A stretch of 64,000 nucleotides of DNA from JBAYSY01 sp041675885 (GCA_041675885.1 JBAYSY010000003.1:55458-119457); one strand, 5' to 3'; shown: positions 24,676 through 33,452, numbered from the stretch's first letter. Numbers and translations: made by a program. Notes: a model not told the origin generated them from the letters alone.

Positions 24676-25155
24676 GTGAATACCATGATCCAGGCCGTGG
24701 CGATCGCCCTCGGCATCGCAGGTTTTTCGACGGCGGCCATGGCCTGCCCCGACTACCGGCAGAGCGGCGAGACCTATCACCTCTCCGGCACCGATCTCTA
24801 CGCACCGCACAGCTTCGACGTCATCGCCGGCGGGAACCACAGTATCGAGCGCTGCCATATCCCGCTACAGACCGACCGCGGCGACGGCTATGTGGCGCAG
24901 ACGCCTGACTTCACCTTCTCGCTGAGCAGGATGGGGTCATACCGGCTGGAGATCAGCGCCCGCAGCGATTGCGACACCGTGCTTCTGGTCAACACCAGCC
25001 AGGCCAACTGGTATTACGACGATGACGACGGTGGCGACCTGGACCCGAAGATCACGCTGACCCGGCCCTCGGACGGATGGCTGGATGTCTGGGTCGGCAC
25101 CTACGGGCCCTCGACCTGCCGGGCGACGTTGCAGATGGAAACCTTCCACCGCTAG
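24676..25155 (+). CDS. Secreted protein with a PPC-like beta domain, function unknown
   Basis: A 159-residue exported protein. The N terminus NTMIQAVAIALGIAGFSTAAMA followed by CPDYRQSG reads as a signal peptide cleaved after AMA. The mature part has YHLSGTDLYAPHSFDVIAGG, then SDCDTVLLVNTSQANWYYDDDDGG, then DGWLDVWVGTYG. That pattern resembles beta-sandwich domains related to bacterial pre-peptidase C-terminal domains, which database entries in this family group sometimes mislabel as peptidase. A cluster of Asp residues could bind calcium. GTG at 24676 is preferred over the ATG at 24685 because GGGGAG lies seven bases before it. The gene converges on ileS. Confidence 0.75.
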   Translation: MNTMIQAVAIALGIAGFSTAAMACPDYRQSGETYHLSGTDLYAPHSFDVIAGGNHSIERCHIPLQTDRGDGYVAQTPDFTFSLSRMGSYRLEISARSDCDTVLLVNTSQANWYYDDDDGGDLDPKITLTRPSDGWLDVWVGTYGPSTCRATLQMETFHR

Positions 25156-25164
25156 ACGCGGACC

Positions 25165-25186
25165 GGCGGCCCCGCAGGGGGCCGCC
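25165..25186. terminator. Bidirectional hairpin between convergent genes
   Basis: GGCGGCCCC (25165-25173) pairs with GGGGCCGCC (25178-25186) over a four-base loop, in the 37-base gap between the secreted-protein gene and ileS. It has no T run on either side. Confidence 0.45.
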
Positions 25187-25192
25187 CGCCGC

Positions 25193-28153
25193 TTACCCCA
25201 GCGCGTCGTTGCAGCGGGCGCAGGTGTCGGGGTGGGGGTGGCTGCCGACATCGGGCAGGATCTTCCAGCAGCGGCCGCATTTCCTGCCCTCGGCCGGTTC
25301 GAACACCACGCCGACGCCGGGCACTTCGGGCAGGCGGAATGCTTCGGCCGGGACCGGATCGCCGGTCAGCACCATGTCGGAGGTGATGCAGAGATCGGCG
25401 AACCCGGCCGATTTCAGCGCCTTGAGCACCTCGGCGTCGCGCACATGGACGACCGGCGCGGCCTCCAGGCTTGCCCCGATCACCTTGGCGGTGCGCTGCA
25501 CCTCAAGCGCCGCCGTCACCACCCGGCGCACCTGCCGCATACCCGCCCATTTCGCCGCCAGCGGCTCGTTGAGCCAGTCGGCGGGCGTCCCGGGCATGTC
25601 CCGGAGGTGAACCGAGGACTCCGCGCCGGGGAAGCGCGCCAGCCAGACGTCCTCCATGGTGAAGACGAGGATCGGCGCCAGCCAGGTCGTCAGCCGGTGG
25701 AACAGGATGTCGAGCACGGTCCGCGCCGCCCGCCGCCGCGTACTGTCCGCCGCGTCGCAGTAAAGCGCGTCCTTGCGGATGTCGAAGTAGAAGGCCGAGA
25801 GGTCCGAGGTGCAGAAGGTGAACAGTTTCTGGAACACCCCCTGGAAGTCGTAGGCGGCATAGCCCTTGCGCACCTGCGTATCCAGTTCCGCCAGCCGGTG
25901 CAGCACCCATTGTTCCAGCTCCGGCATGTCCGCCGGGGCCACCCGTTCGGAGTCGTCGAACCCGGCGAGGTTCCCCAGCAGGAAGCGCATGGTGTTGCGC
26001 AGCCGCCGGTAGCTGTCGGCCACGCCCTTGAGGATTTCCTTCCCGATCCGCAGGTCGGCGGTATAGTCCGACTGCGCCACCCAGAGCCGCAGGATATCGG
26101 CGCCGTATTCGGCGGTCACCTCCTGCGGCGCGACGGTGTTGCCCAGCGACTTGGACATCTTCATGCCCTTCTCGTCGAGGGTGAAGCCGTGGGTCAGCAC
26201 GCCCCGGTAAGGCGCGCGGCCCAGGGTCGCACAGGCTTGCAGCATCGAGGAATGGAACCAGCCCCGGTGCTGGTCGGTGCCCTCCAGATAGAGATCGGCG
26301 ATCCCGTCCGCGGTGCCGTCCGGCCGGTCGCGCAGCACGAAGGCATGGGTCGAGCCCGAGTCGAACCACACGTCGAGCACGTCGAACACCTGTTCATAAT
26401 CCGACGGATCGGCAATCCCGGCGAGGGTTTTTTCCTTGAATCCTTGCACATACCAGACATCCGCGCCTTCGGCCTCGAAGGCGGCCACGATGCGGGCGTT
26501 GACCTCGGGGTTCTTCAGCAGGAAATCGGGGTCGTCGGGTTTCGCGCCCTTTTTCACGAAGCAGGTCAGCGGCACCCCCCAGGCGCGTTGCCGCGACAGC
26601 ACCCAGTCGGGCCGGGCCTCGATCATCGAATGAAGCCGGTTGCGCCCGGAAGGCGGGGTCCATTGCACCAGGCTGTCGATGGATTTCAGCGCGCGGGCGC
26701 GGATGGTGTCGCCATGCGTGCCCATGCCGTCGTCCAGGGGCTTGTCGATCGCCACGAACCATTGCGGCGTGTTGCGGTAGATCAAGGGCGCCTTCGAGCG
26801 CCAGCTGTGCGGGTAGCTGTGCCGCAGCCTGCCCTTGGCGAACAGCGCCCCCGCATAAGCCAGTTGCTTGATGACGCTGACGTTGGCCGGGCCTTCCTTG
26901 CCCTCGGGCGTCAGGATCGCCTGGCCGCCGAACAGCGGCAGGTCGGGGCGGTAGCTGCCGTCCTCCAGCACGTTATACGTCATCGCAAGGCCGTGTTTCA
27001 GGGCCAGCTGATAGTCGTCGTCGCCATGGCTGGGCGCGGTATGGACAAAGCCCGTGCCCGCCTCGTCGGTGACGTGATCGCCCGGCAGCATCGGCACGTC
27101 GTGGTCCCATTCGCCATTGGCGCCCTCGACGCCCCGGAACGGATGCGCCAGCACCAGCCCGCCGAGTTCCGCCGCCGTCACCGTCCGGCGTTTCTCGAAC
27201 CCCTCGACCTTCGCGGCGCGGAACACTTCCTCGGCCAGGTTGTCGGCCAGCAGGAGCCGCTCGCCCGGCTTCGCCTGGCCGCCCTCGGCCACCGCCGTCA
27301 CCTCGTAGAGGCCGTAGGCGATTTCGGGGTTGAAGGCGACCGCCCGGTTCTGCGGCAGGGTCCAGGGGGTCGTGGTCCAGATCAGCACCGAGATATCGGC
27401 GAAGGCTTCGGCCAGTTCCAGCATCGCCTTGGGCCCCATCGCGGCGTCGCCCGTGAGTTCCGCGACCGGGAACCGCACCCAGACCTGATGCGAGGTGTGG
27501 TCGTGGTATTCGACCTCGGCCTCGGCCAGCGCGGTCTTTTCGACCGGCGACCACATGACGGGTTTCGAGCCCTGGTAGAGCGTGCCGTTCATCAGGAACT
27601 TCATGAACTCGGCCGCGATCACCGCCTCGGCGTGGTAGTCCATGGTCAGGTAGGGGTCGGGCCAGTTGCCGGTGATGCCGAGACGCTTGAATTCTTCGCG
27701 CTGGATATCGACCCAGTGTTCGGCGAAGCGGCGGCATTCCTGGCGGAAGGCGACGGTATCGACCGCGTCCTTGTCGAGGCCCTTGGCCCGGTATTGTTCC
27801 TCGATCTTCCATTCGATCGGCAACCCGTGGCAGTCCCAGCCCGGCACGTAGCGGGCATCGCGGCCCATGCCCTGCTGGCTGCGCACCACCATGTCCTTGA
27901 GGATCTTGTTCAGCGCATGGCCGATGTGCAGGTGGCCGTTGGCATAGGGCGGGCCGTCATGCAGGGTGAAGGGCGGGCGCGGGGTGCCTGCGGCGGCGAC
28001 CGCCGTGGCCTTGTCGCGCAGCCGGTCGTAGACGCCGATCCGCGCCCAGTGCTCCAGCCAGCCGGGTTCGCGGCCGGGCAGGCCCGCGCGCATGGGAAAT
28101 TCGGTCTCGGGCAGGAACAGCGTGTCCTTGTAGTCGGGCGTATCGGCGCACAT
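25193..28153 (-). CDS. ileS: Isoleucyl-tRNA synthetase
   Basis: A 986-residue class I synthetase for tRNA-Ile with an editing domain. The HIGH signature is in PPYANGHLHIGHALNKILKD near residue 65 and the KMSKS loop is GMKMSKSLGNTVAPQ near 670. The editing domain includes WTTTPWTLPQNRAVAFNPEI. At the C terminus RKCGRCWKILPDVG and HPDTCARCNDAL form a zinc-binding finger with paired cysteines, as in bacterial-type IleRS. The start MCADTPDYKDTLFLPETEFPMRAG at 28153 is the family N terminus and has GAGGA upstream. A promoter candidate is 157 bases before the start. Confidence 0.97.
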   Translation of the reverse strand: MCADTPDYKDTLFLPETEFPMRAGLPGREPGWLEHWARIGVYDRLRDKATAVAAAGTPRPPFTLHDGPPYANGHLHIGHALNKILKDMVVRSQQGMGRDARYVPGWDCHGLPIEWKIEEQYRAKGLDKDAVDTVAFRQECRRFAEHWVDIQREEFKRLGITGNWPDPYLTMDYHAEAVIAAEFMKFLMNGTLYQGSKPVMWSPVEKTALAEAEVEYHDHTSHQVWVRFPVAELTGDAAMGPKAMLELAEAFADISVLIWTTTPWTLPQNRAVAFNPEIAYGLYEVTAVAEGGQAKPGERLLLADNLAEEVFRAAKVEGFEKRRTVTAAELGGLVLAHPFRGVEGANGEWDHDVPMLPGDHVTDEAGTGFVHTAPSHGDDDYQLALKHGLAMTYNVLEDGSYRPDLPLFGGQAILTPEGKEGPANVSVIKQLAYAGALFAKGRLRHSYPHSWRSKAPLIYRNTPQWFVAIDKPLDDGMGTHGDTIRARALKSIDSLVQWTPPSGRNRLHSMIEARPDWVLSRQRAWGVPLTCFVKKGAKPDDPDFLLKNPEVNARIVAAFEAEGADVWYVQGFKEKTLAGIADPSDYEQVFDVLDVWFDSGSTHAFVLRDRPDGTADGIADLYLEGTDQHRGWFHSSMLQACATLGRAPYRGVLTHGFTLDEKGMKMSKSLGNTVAPQEVTAEYGADILRLWVAQSDYTADLRIGKEILKGVADSYRRLRNTMRFLLGNLAGFDDSERVAPADMPELEQWVLHRLAELDTQVRKGYAAYDFQGVFQKLFTFCTSDLSAFYFDIRKDALYCDAADSTRRRAARTVLDILFHRLTTWLAPILVFTMEDVWLARFPGAESSVHLRDMPGTPADWLNEPLAAKWAGMRQVRRVVTAALEVQRTAKVIGASLEAAPVVHVRDAEVLKALKSAGFADLCITSDMVLTGDPVPAEAFRLPEVPGVGVVFEPAEGRKCGRCWKILPDVGSHPHPDTCARCNDALG

Positions 28154-28309
28154 CGCTGGCGGTCCTCGGGTCAGGTCGGTGGTCGCGGGAGAGGGAGCAG
28201 AACGGGGCGGGCGGCACGGGTGCCGCAAAGGCATGTTCCCGGCGGCTCTGGGGCTCAGAGCGCCGGGCCGGTAATTCGCCGGGGTCGCGCGGAACAGGTC
28301 ATGGCCCGC

Positions 28310-28338
28310 CTTATAGGCGCGTGGAGGGGGACGGTCCA
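28310..28338 (-). promoter_or_regulatory. ileS promoter candidate
   Basis: On the reverse strand TGGACC (28338-28333), a 17-base spacer and TATAAG (28315-28310). The -10 is good. It would give ileS an untranslated leader of about 150 bases, long enough for regulation, though I see no clear leader structure or T-box. Confidence 0.45.
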
Positions 28339-28444
28339 GAGGCCCCGGCGGGGTTGCCCGTGGCGGGCGGTTTTCATGCGGAGCGCCTGCGGCGCATTCC
28401 CTCTGGCATTCCGCGCTGCGCGCTTCATGCGGGTGCGCGCCGCG

Positions 28445-28526
28445 CGGGGGTATTTGGGGCAAGGCGAAGATCATTGACCGCACCTCTTGCCCTTCATCTT
28501 GCCAAAAATACTCCCGCCGGAGGCTC
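28445..28526. repeat. Inverted pair of the CTTCATCTTGCC...ATACTC repeat
   Basis: GGGGGTATTTGGGGCAAGG and the following CGAAG (28446-28468) face CTTCATCTTGCC, AAAAATACTC and CCGCCGGAGGCTCC (28492-28526). The two arms are related units in opposite orientation. They lie between the 3' end of the YcjF-like gene and ileS. Other copies are at 31109, 40866/40918 and 61460. The rest of the 409-base gap from 28154 holds only the ileS promoter candidate. Confidence 0.65.
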
Positions 28527-28562
28527 CCCAACGTGACGCAACGCAACGCCGGGGGCGTCCCC

Positions 28563-29570
28563 TTACCCGCCCGGCCGGGCGGAGAACAGGCCGGTGACCG
28601 CGCCGCTCAGCAGGGTGTGGACCCGGGGGCGCGGCAGGGCGTGGAACGGCAGCGGGCGGCAGACCTCGATCGCGGCCACGCCGACCCGTGCGGTCAGCGC
28701 GCCGTTCACCACCCCTTCGCCGAAGCGGCGCGAGAGTTTCGACATCAGTCCGCCGCCCGCGACCGAGCCGATCATGTCGTCGCCCACCGCCACCGCCCCG
28801 GTGGCGATCAGATGCGCGAACACCCGGCGCATCAGCCGCAGGCTGCCGTAGCCGCCGGTGCGCCCGCCGTAGATCGTGGCGACGCGGCGGATCATCCGCA
28901 GGTTCGCCGCCAGCGCCACCGCCACATCCGCGAGCGCCAGCGGCATCAGCGCCGTGACCGCCGCCACCTGCCGGGCCGCGGCCTCGACCTCGGCCGTGGC
29001 GGCGCGGTCGAGCGCGGGCATCAGTTCGGTCTCGGCCATGGCCAGCAGCCCTTCGGCATCCGCCGTGTCGGCGGCCCGTTCCCGCATCCGCGCCAGCGCC
29101 CAGTCCATGTCCGCCCGCCCGGCGTAGAGACTGCGAAGCCGCGCCACCACCGCCCGCGCCGCCCCGGCATCGCCGGTGGTCCGCGCCGCCCCGGCCCCGT
29201 CGCGCAGCCCCTCGACCCGCGTCAGCCTGCGGATCGCGCCGATCTCGCGCAGGGCGAAGACCAGCAGGGCCAGCAGCGCGACCCCCGCGAGCCCGGCGGC
29301 GAGCCCGCCGAGCACGGCGTTGCGGGCCAGCAGCCCGGTGACGAAATCCCAGGCCGCGACCGAAAGCGCCAGCGTCAGCAGCGCGCCCAGCGCCCGCAGC
29401 GCCCAGCCCCCCGCGCCCGTACCCGTGCCCGCGCCCGTCGCGGCCTGCGCCCGGATCGCCCGCTCCATCGCCGGGGGCGCCCCGGCCTCGGGCAGGGGCG
29501 GCGCCTCGGCGGGAGAGGGGGTTTCGCCCTCGACCTCGATCATCACCGGGCCTGTCCTTCGCTCGTTCAT
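28563..29570 (-). CDS. YcjF/DUF697 family inner-membrane protein
   Basis: A 335-residue protein of the TIGR01620/DUF697 (YcjF) family. An acidic, proline-rich N terminus precedes two membrane spans near residues 62-108 (ALGALLTLALSVAAWDFVTGLL and GGLAAGLAGVALLALLVFAL). The C-terminal domain contains LMPLALADVAVALAANLRMIRRVATIYGGRTG and the glycine-rich region typical of DUF697. The family partner is the YcjX ATPase, encoded directly upstream with an ATGA four-base overlap. In enterobacteria the ycjXF pair belongs to the phage-shock (Psp) regulon; no pspA is seen near here. Confidence in the family is high and in the role low. Confidence 0.88.
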   Translation of the reverse strand: MNERRTGPVMIEVEGETPSPAEAPPLPEAGAPPAMERAIRAQAATGAGTGTGAGGWALRALGALLTLALSVAAWDFVTGLLARNAVLGGLAAGLAGVALLALLVFALREIGAIRRLTRVEGLRDGAGAARTTGDAGAARAVVARLRSLYAGRADMDWALARMRERAADTADAEGLLAMAETELMPALDRAATAEVEAAARQVAAVTALMPLALADVAVALAANLRMIRRVATIYGGRTGGYGSLRLMRRVFAHLIATGAVAVGDDMIGSVAGGGLMSKLSRRFGEGVVNGALTARVGVAAIEVCRPLPFHALPRPRVHTLLSGAVTGLFSARPGG

Positions 29571-30985
29571 AGCCGGTCCCCGATCAGGAATTCCGCCGCG
29601 CGGTCGAGGCCGATATGCGGCAGCCCCTCGCCCGGGCGCAGCGTGATCCGGGCCGGGGCGAAATCCACCGCGGCGAAAGCGCCGCCGGGCCAGTCGGCGG
29701 CACCCGCGCGCGCCGCGCCGAGCAGCCGGGCCGGGTCGGCTGGCAGTTCGCCGGGGTGGCTGACCACCTGCCGCCCGTCCGTCAGCCGCCCGCGCACCGC
29801 GCCCATCTCCTGCCCGCCGACGTTGGCCTGCGCCTCGGTGGTGGCGCGCAGGCTGGCGATGGCCATGGCGGCGGTGCCCGCGCCGGCGTAATCGGCGCGG
29901 TCCTTCGCCTCGCGCAAGAGCGCCGCGAGCAGCGCCGCCAGCCGCGGATGCTGGCTGTGGTGCAGGTGGTCGGCGCGGGTGGCGGCGAACAGGATGCGCC
30001 CGACCCGCCGCCCGCCCAGCAGCGCCGCCAGCGGCCCGCCGCGCCCGGGCCGGAACGCCGTCAGCAGATCGGCCAGCGTGGCGCGCATGTCCTCGAACGC
30101 CTGCGGCCCGCGTTCCAGCGCCCCCAGCACATCGACCAGCACCACCTGCCGGTCGATCCGCGCGAAATGGTCGCGGAAGAACGGGCGCACGACCTCGGCC
30201 CGGTAGGCGTCGTAGCGGCGTTCCATCTCGCGCCACAGGCTGCCGCGCGGGGTGGCCCCGGGGCGCGGCAGCGGCGCGAAGGTCAGCACCGGCGAGCCCG
30301 CGAGATCGCCCGGCAGCAGGAACCGCCCCGGCGTGAGCCGCGAGACCCCGGCCGCCCGCGCTTCGGCCAGCCATTCGGTATAGGCGGCGGCAAGCGCCTG
30401 CGCCCGTGACTCGTCCAGCGGTGCGGCGGGGTCGGTTTCGCGCGCCGCCGTGAGGAAGGCCCCGGCCGCCGCGTCCCCCGCCATCGCCCCGATCCGGGCC
30501 AGCGTCTCTTCGGCCCAGTTGCGGTAGCTGCGGCCCATCAGCCCGAGGTCCAGGAGCCACTCGCCCGGGTAATCGACGATATCCAGATGCAGCCGCCGCG
30601 CCCCCGTCAGCCCCCGCAGTCCGCCGGGGCGCAGCCGGAACGACAGCCGCAGTTCCGAGACCGAGCGGGTGGAGCCGGGCCAGTGCGGGTCGTCGGCGGT
30701 CAGGGCGGCCCGGTGCGTTTCATAGTCGAAACGCGGCACGGTCATGTCGGGCTGGGGCCGCAGCCAGACCGCCTCGATCCGGCCCCCGGCCTCGGCCCGC
30801 AGCCCCGGCATCCGGCCCCGGTCGGTCAGGTTCGACACCAGTGAGGTGATGAATACCGTCTTGCCCGCCCGCGCCAGTCCGGTGACGCCAAGGCGGATCA
30901 CCGGTTCGAACAGCGCCGAACGGGCGGCGTCGAGGCGTGCCTCGGCGCTGCGCGTCAGGTCGTCGGCGATATCGGCCAGCCGCAA
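29567..30985 (-). CDS. YcjX family P-loop ATP/GTPase
   Basis: A 472-residue nucleotide-binding protein of the YcjX (DUF463) family. The P loop is GLARAGKT (residues 36-43) in RLGVTGLARAGKTVFITSLVSNL, and HLDIVDYPGEWLLDLGLMG gives the switch II-like DxPG. Further family segments are QVVLVDVLGALERGP and ILFAATRADHLHHSQHPRL, the latter holding a TKxD-like base-specificity motif (TRAD). No ATG fits the family N terminus; TTG at 30985 with GGAG seven bases upstream gives MRLADIADDL and the usual length. The stop overlaps the start of the YcjF-like gene (ATGA), so they are co-translated. It diverges from truA. Confidence 0.9.
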   Translation of the reverse strand: MRLADIADDLTRSAEARLDAARSALFEPVIRLGVTGLARAGKTVFITSLVSNLTDRGRMPGLRAEAGGRIEAVWLRPQPDMTVPRFDYETHRAALTADDPHWPGSTRSVSELRLSFRLRPGGLRGLTGARRLHLDIVDYPGEWLLDLGLMGRSYRNWAEETLARIGAMAGDAAAGAFLTAARETDPAAPLDESRAQALAAAYTEWLAEARAAGVSRLTPGRFLLPGDLAGSPVLTFAPLPRPGATPRGSLWREMERRYDAYRAEVVRPFFRDHFARIDRQVVLVDVLGALERGPQAFEDMRATLADLLTAFRPGRGGPLAALLGGRRVGRILFAATRADHLHHSQHPRLAALLAALLREAKDRADYAGAGTAAMAIASLRATTEAQANVGGQEMGAVRGRLTDGRQVVSHPGELPADPARLLGAARAGAADWPGGAFAAVDFAPARITLRPGEGLPHIGLDRAAEFLIGDRL

Positions 30986-31108
30986 GGCGATGCTCCACTT
31001 TCCCGGTTCCGGGCGGTTCCGGGTCAAGATAGACGCGCCGCTCCGCGAATGGTAGTGCCCCTTGCCCCGCGGGCCGCGCCGGGCTACAGCCCCGGAAAAC
31101 CGCCCCGG

Positions 31109-31144
31109 CTTCATCTTGCCCCAAATACTCCCGCCGGAGGCTCC
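31109..31144 (-). repeat. CTTCATCTTGCC...ATACTC repeat, single copy
   Basis: CTTCATCTTGCCCCAAATAC followed by TCCCGCCGGAGGCTCC, nearly the same as 28492-28526. It sits 47 bases before truA and in a divergent gap (truA and ycjX), so here it cannot be acting as a terminator for either gene. Confidence 0.65.
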
Positions 31145-31190
31145 GTCCTTGCAACCGGCGACTCCGCCGGGCAACACACCCCGGCCGCAT

Positions 31191-31961
31191 ATGCCCCGCT
31201 ACGCGCTGAAGATCGAATACGACGGCACCCCGTTCCATGGCTGGCAGCGGCAGGCGGCGGGCCAGCCTTCGGTTCAGGCGGCGGTCGAAGCGGCCCTGCG
31301 CAGGCTGGAGCCCGACGCGCCCGGCATTGCTGCTGCGGGCCGCACCGATGCCGGGGTCCATGCCGCCGCGCAGGTCGCCCATTGCGACCTTGCCCGCGAG
31401 TGGGCGCCGTTCCGGCTGATGGAGGCGCTCAACCACCATCTGCGGCCCGCGCCGGTCGCGGTGCTTGCGGCCGCCGTGGTGCCGGACGATTTCCACGCCC
31501 GGTTCTCGGCGATCCGCAGGCACTACCTGTTCCGGCTGCTGTCGCGCCGCGCGCCCGCGACCCATGACCGGGGCCGGGTCTGGCAGGTGCGCCATCCGCT
31601 CGACCTTGAGGCGATGCGGGCGGGGGCGGCGCATCTGGTCGGGCATCATGACTTCACCACCTTCCGGTCGTCGATCTGCCAGGCGGCCTCGCCGGTCAAG
31701 ACGCTGGATGTGATCGGGATCGAGGCCGTCGCAGTGCCGCACGGCACCGAATACCGCTTCGCGCTTCGCGCGCGCAGCTTCCTGCACAATCAGGTGCGTT
31801 CCATCGTCGGCACGCTGGAGCGGGTGGGGGCAGGGGCTTGGGCCCCCGGGGATGTGCGCAGGGCGCTGGAGGCCCGCGACCGCGCCGCCTGCGGCCCGGT
31901 CTGCCCGCCGCAGGGGCTTTACCTGTGCGGGGTCGATTATCCCGCCGATCCCTTCGCCTGA
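31191..31961 (+). CDS. truA: tRNA pseudouridine(38-40) synthase TruA
   Basis: A 256-residue pseudouridine synthase that modifies positions 38-40 in the anticodon arm of many tRNAs. The family start MPRYALKIEYDGTPFHGWQRQ is present, and the catalytic aspartate is Asp53 in AAGRTDAGVHAAAQV. Also typical are FHARFSAIRRHYLFRLL, HHDFTTFRSS and the C-terminal FLHNQVRSIVGTLERVG. The ATG at 31191 gives the standard length; longer in-frame extensions run through the repeat at 31109 and are rejected. It converges on pheA with nine bases between stops. Confidence 0.96.
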   Translation: MPRYALKIEYDGTPFHGWQRQAAGQPSVQAAVEAALRRLEPDAPGIAAAGRTDAGVHAAAQVAHCDLAREWAPFRLMEALNHHLRPAPVAVLAAAVVPDDFHARFSAIRRHYLFRLLSRRAPATHDRGRVWQVRHPLDLEAMRAGAAHLVGHHDFTTFRSSICQAASPVKTLDVIGIEAVAVPHGTEYRFALRARSFLHNQVRSIVGTLERVGAGAWAPGDVRRALEARDRAACGPVCPPQGLYLCGVDYPADPFA

Positions 31962-31970
31962 CAGGCCCGG

Positions 31971-32804
31971 CTATTCCCCGACCCGTGCCGCCGGATAGAC
32001 CCCGAGCAGCGCCATGGTCGAGGTGAAATAGCGCAGTTCCTCCATCGCAAGCTGCACGTTGCGGTCGTCGGGGTGGCCGTCGATCTCGGCCAGGAACTGG
32101 GTGGCGGTGAACGAGCCGCCGACCATGTAGCTTTCCAGCTTGGTCATGTTGACGCCGTTGGTCGCGAACCCGCCCATCGCCTTGTAGAGCGCCGCCGGGA
32201 TGTTGCGCACCCGGAAGGTGAAGGCGGTCTTCATCGGCCTGTCGCCCCGGCGGCTCGTGTCGAGGTCGCGCGACATGGCGACGAAGCGGGTGGTGTTGTT
32301 CGACTGGTCCTCGATATGCCGTGCCAGCACGTCGAGCCCGTAGATCTCGCCCGCCAGCTCGGACGCCAGCGCCGCCAGCGCCGGATCGCCCTGTTCGGCG
32401 ACATGGCGCGCCGATCCGGCGGTGTCGGCGCCGGTGACCGGGCGGATGCCGTGTTCGCGCAGGAAGGCCCGGCACTGGCCCAGCAGGACCGTATGGCTCA
32501 TCGCCGCCTCGATGCGCGGCAAGGGCGTGCCCGGCACCCCGAGCAGGTTGATGTGAACCCGCACGAAGGCTTCGTCCACGATGTAAAGCCCGCTGTCCGG
32601 CAGCAGCGTGTGCATGTCGGCCACCCGGCCGTAGGTCGAGTTCTCGACCGGCAGCATCGCAAGCCCGGCCTCGCCCGCGCGCACCATCTCCATCGCGTCC
32701 TCGAAGGTGCGGCAGGGCACGGCCTCCATTCCGGGGTAGGTTTCGCGGCATGCCTGATGCGAATAGGCCCCGGGTTCCCCCTGAAAGGCGATGCGAGCGT
32801 TCAT
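31971..32804 (-). CDS. pheA: Prephenate dehydratase
   Basis: A 277-residue monofunctional prephenate dehydratase that makes phenylpyruvate for phenylalanine. The catalytic domain begins RIAFQGEPGAYSHQAC and contains PVENSTYGRVAD and IEDQSNNTTRFVAMSRD, where the Thr-Arg-Phe motif is essential in the family. The C-terminal ACT domain starts TAFTFRVRNIPAALYKAMGGFATNGVNMTKLESYMVGG. The usual feedback motif is Glu-Ser-Arg-Pro; here it reads Glu-Ser-Tyr-Met, so phenylalanine binding may differ. It lacks a fused chorismate mutase. It diverges from the cytochrome gene, with 120 bases between starts. Confidence 0.95.
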   Translation of the reverse strand: MNARIAFQGEPGAYSHQACRETYPGMEAVPCRTFEDAMEMVRAGEAGLAMLPVENSTYGRVADMHTLLPDSGLYIVDEAFVRVHINLLGVPGTPLPRIEAAMSHTVLLGQCRAFLREHGIRPVTGADTAGSARHVAEQGDPALAALASELAGEIYGLDVLARHIEDQSNNTTRFVAMSRDLDTSRRGDRPMKTAFTFRVRNIPAALYKAMGGFATNGVNMTKLESYMVGGSFTATQFLAEIDGHPDDRNVQLAMEELRYFTSTMALLGVYPAARVGE

Positions 32805-32862
32805 TCCGGCTGGCTCCGTGCTGAATTCGCCCCGTTCGGGCGATTAGTCGCGCTACTACACC

Positions 32863-32892
32863 TTGAAACCTGCCGGGGGAAGCGGATAGAAA
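32863..32892 (+). promoter_or_regulatory. Cytochrome cy promoter
   Basis: TTGAAA (32863-32868), an 18-base spacer and TAGAAA (32887-32892), giving a start of transcription near 32899 and a leader of about 25 bases. The upstream hairpin CGCCCCGTTCGGGCG (32828-32842) lies between this promoter and pheA. Confidence 0.45.
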
Positions 32893-32924
32893 GCCGCAAG
32901 CGAGATGCCAGGGTAGGACGCGAC

Positions 32925-33452
32925 ATGTTCGACACGATGACGATGACCAAGGTGGTGGGCGCGGGCTGCGGCGCGCTGCTGATCTTCCTTCTGGGCAAAT
33001 GGGCCGCCGAGGAAATCTATTCCACCTCGGGATATGGCGACCAGCAGGCCTATATCATCGACACCGGCGCGGATGATGATATCGAGGCGGCCGGGGACGA
33101 AGACGAGGCCGCCGGGGAAGATGACTTCGCCGCACTGCTTGCCGCCGCCGATCCCGATCAGGGCCAGCGCGGTTTCCGCGTCTGCGCCGCCTGCCACTCG
33201 CTGGAAGAAGGCCGCAACGGCGCGGGCCCGTCGCTTTACGGTGTCGTCGGCAGGCAGAAGGCCCAGTCCGAAGGTTTCCGCTATTCCGCGGTGATGAGCG
33301 GCAGCGACGAGATCTGGACCCCCGAGAACCTGTCGGCCTTCATCGAGAACCCGCGCGGTTATGCGCCGGGCACCAGCATGGCCTATGCCGGGATGCGCGA
33401 TGCCGAAGACCGGGCCAACCTGATCGCCTATCTTGCCACCCACGGCGACTGA
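32925..33452 (+). CDS. cycM: Membrane-anchored cytochrome c of the c552/cy type
   Basis: A 175-residue c-type cytochrome held in the membrane by an uncleaved N-terminal span (VVGAGCGALLIFLLGKWAAEEIY). A flexible acidic linker with a run of Asp, Glu, Ala and Gly (residues 48-68) leads to a class I cytochrome domain. The haem site is CAACH (Cys87, Cys90, His91) and the axial methionine is probably in GTSMAYAGM. The order and the start MFDTMTMTKVVGA closely resemble Paracoccus cytochrome c552 (CycM) and Rhodobacter cytochrome cy, which carry electrons from the bc1 complex to terminal oxidases. It has its own promoter and a terminator at 33496. Confidence 0.92.
   Translation: MFDTMTMTKVVGAGCGALLIFLLGKWAAEEIYSTSGYGDQQAYIIDTGADDDIEAAGDEDEAAGEDDFAALLAAADPDQGQRGFRVCAACHSLEEGRNGAGPSLYGVVGRQKAQSEGFRYSAVMSGSDEIWTPENLSAFIENPRGYAPGTSMAYAGMRDAEDRANLIAYLATHGD

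Noticed and set aside
21190..24858. A 1222-codon open frame on the reverse strand over carB
   Set aside because: It is antisense to an unmistakable carB and has low-complexity His, Arg and Gly-rich composition; it is a by-product of high GC content.
25085..28477. A 1130-codon forward open frame over ileS
   Set aside because: ileS on the reverse strand carries both synthetase signatures and a zinc finger; the forward frame is compositionally biased and without domains.
31062..31190. Longer start for truA
   Set aside because: It would translate the CTTCATCTTGCC repeat and has no family similarity; the ATG at 31191 gives the standard N terminus.
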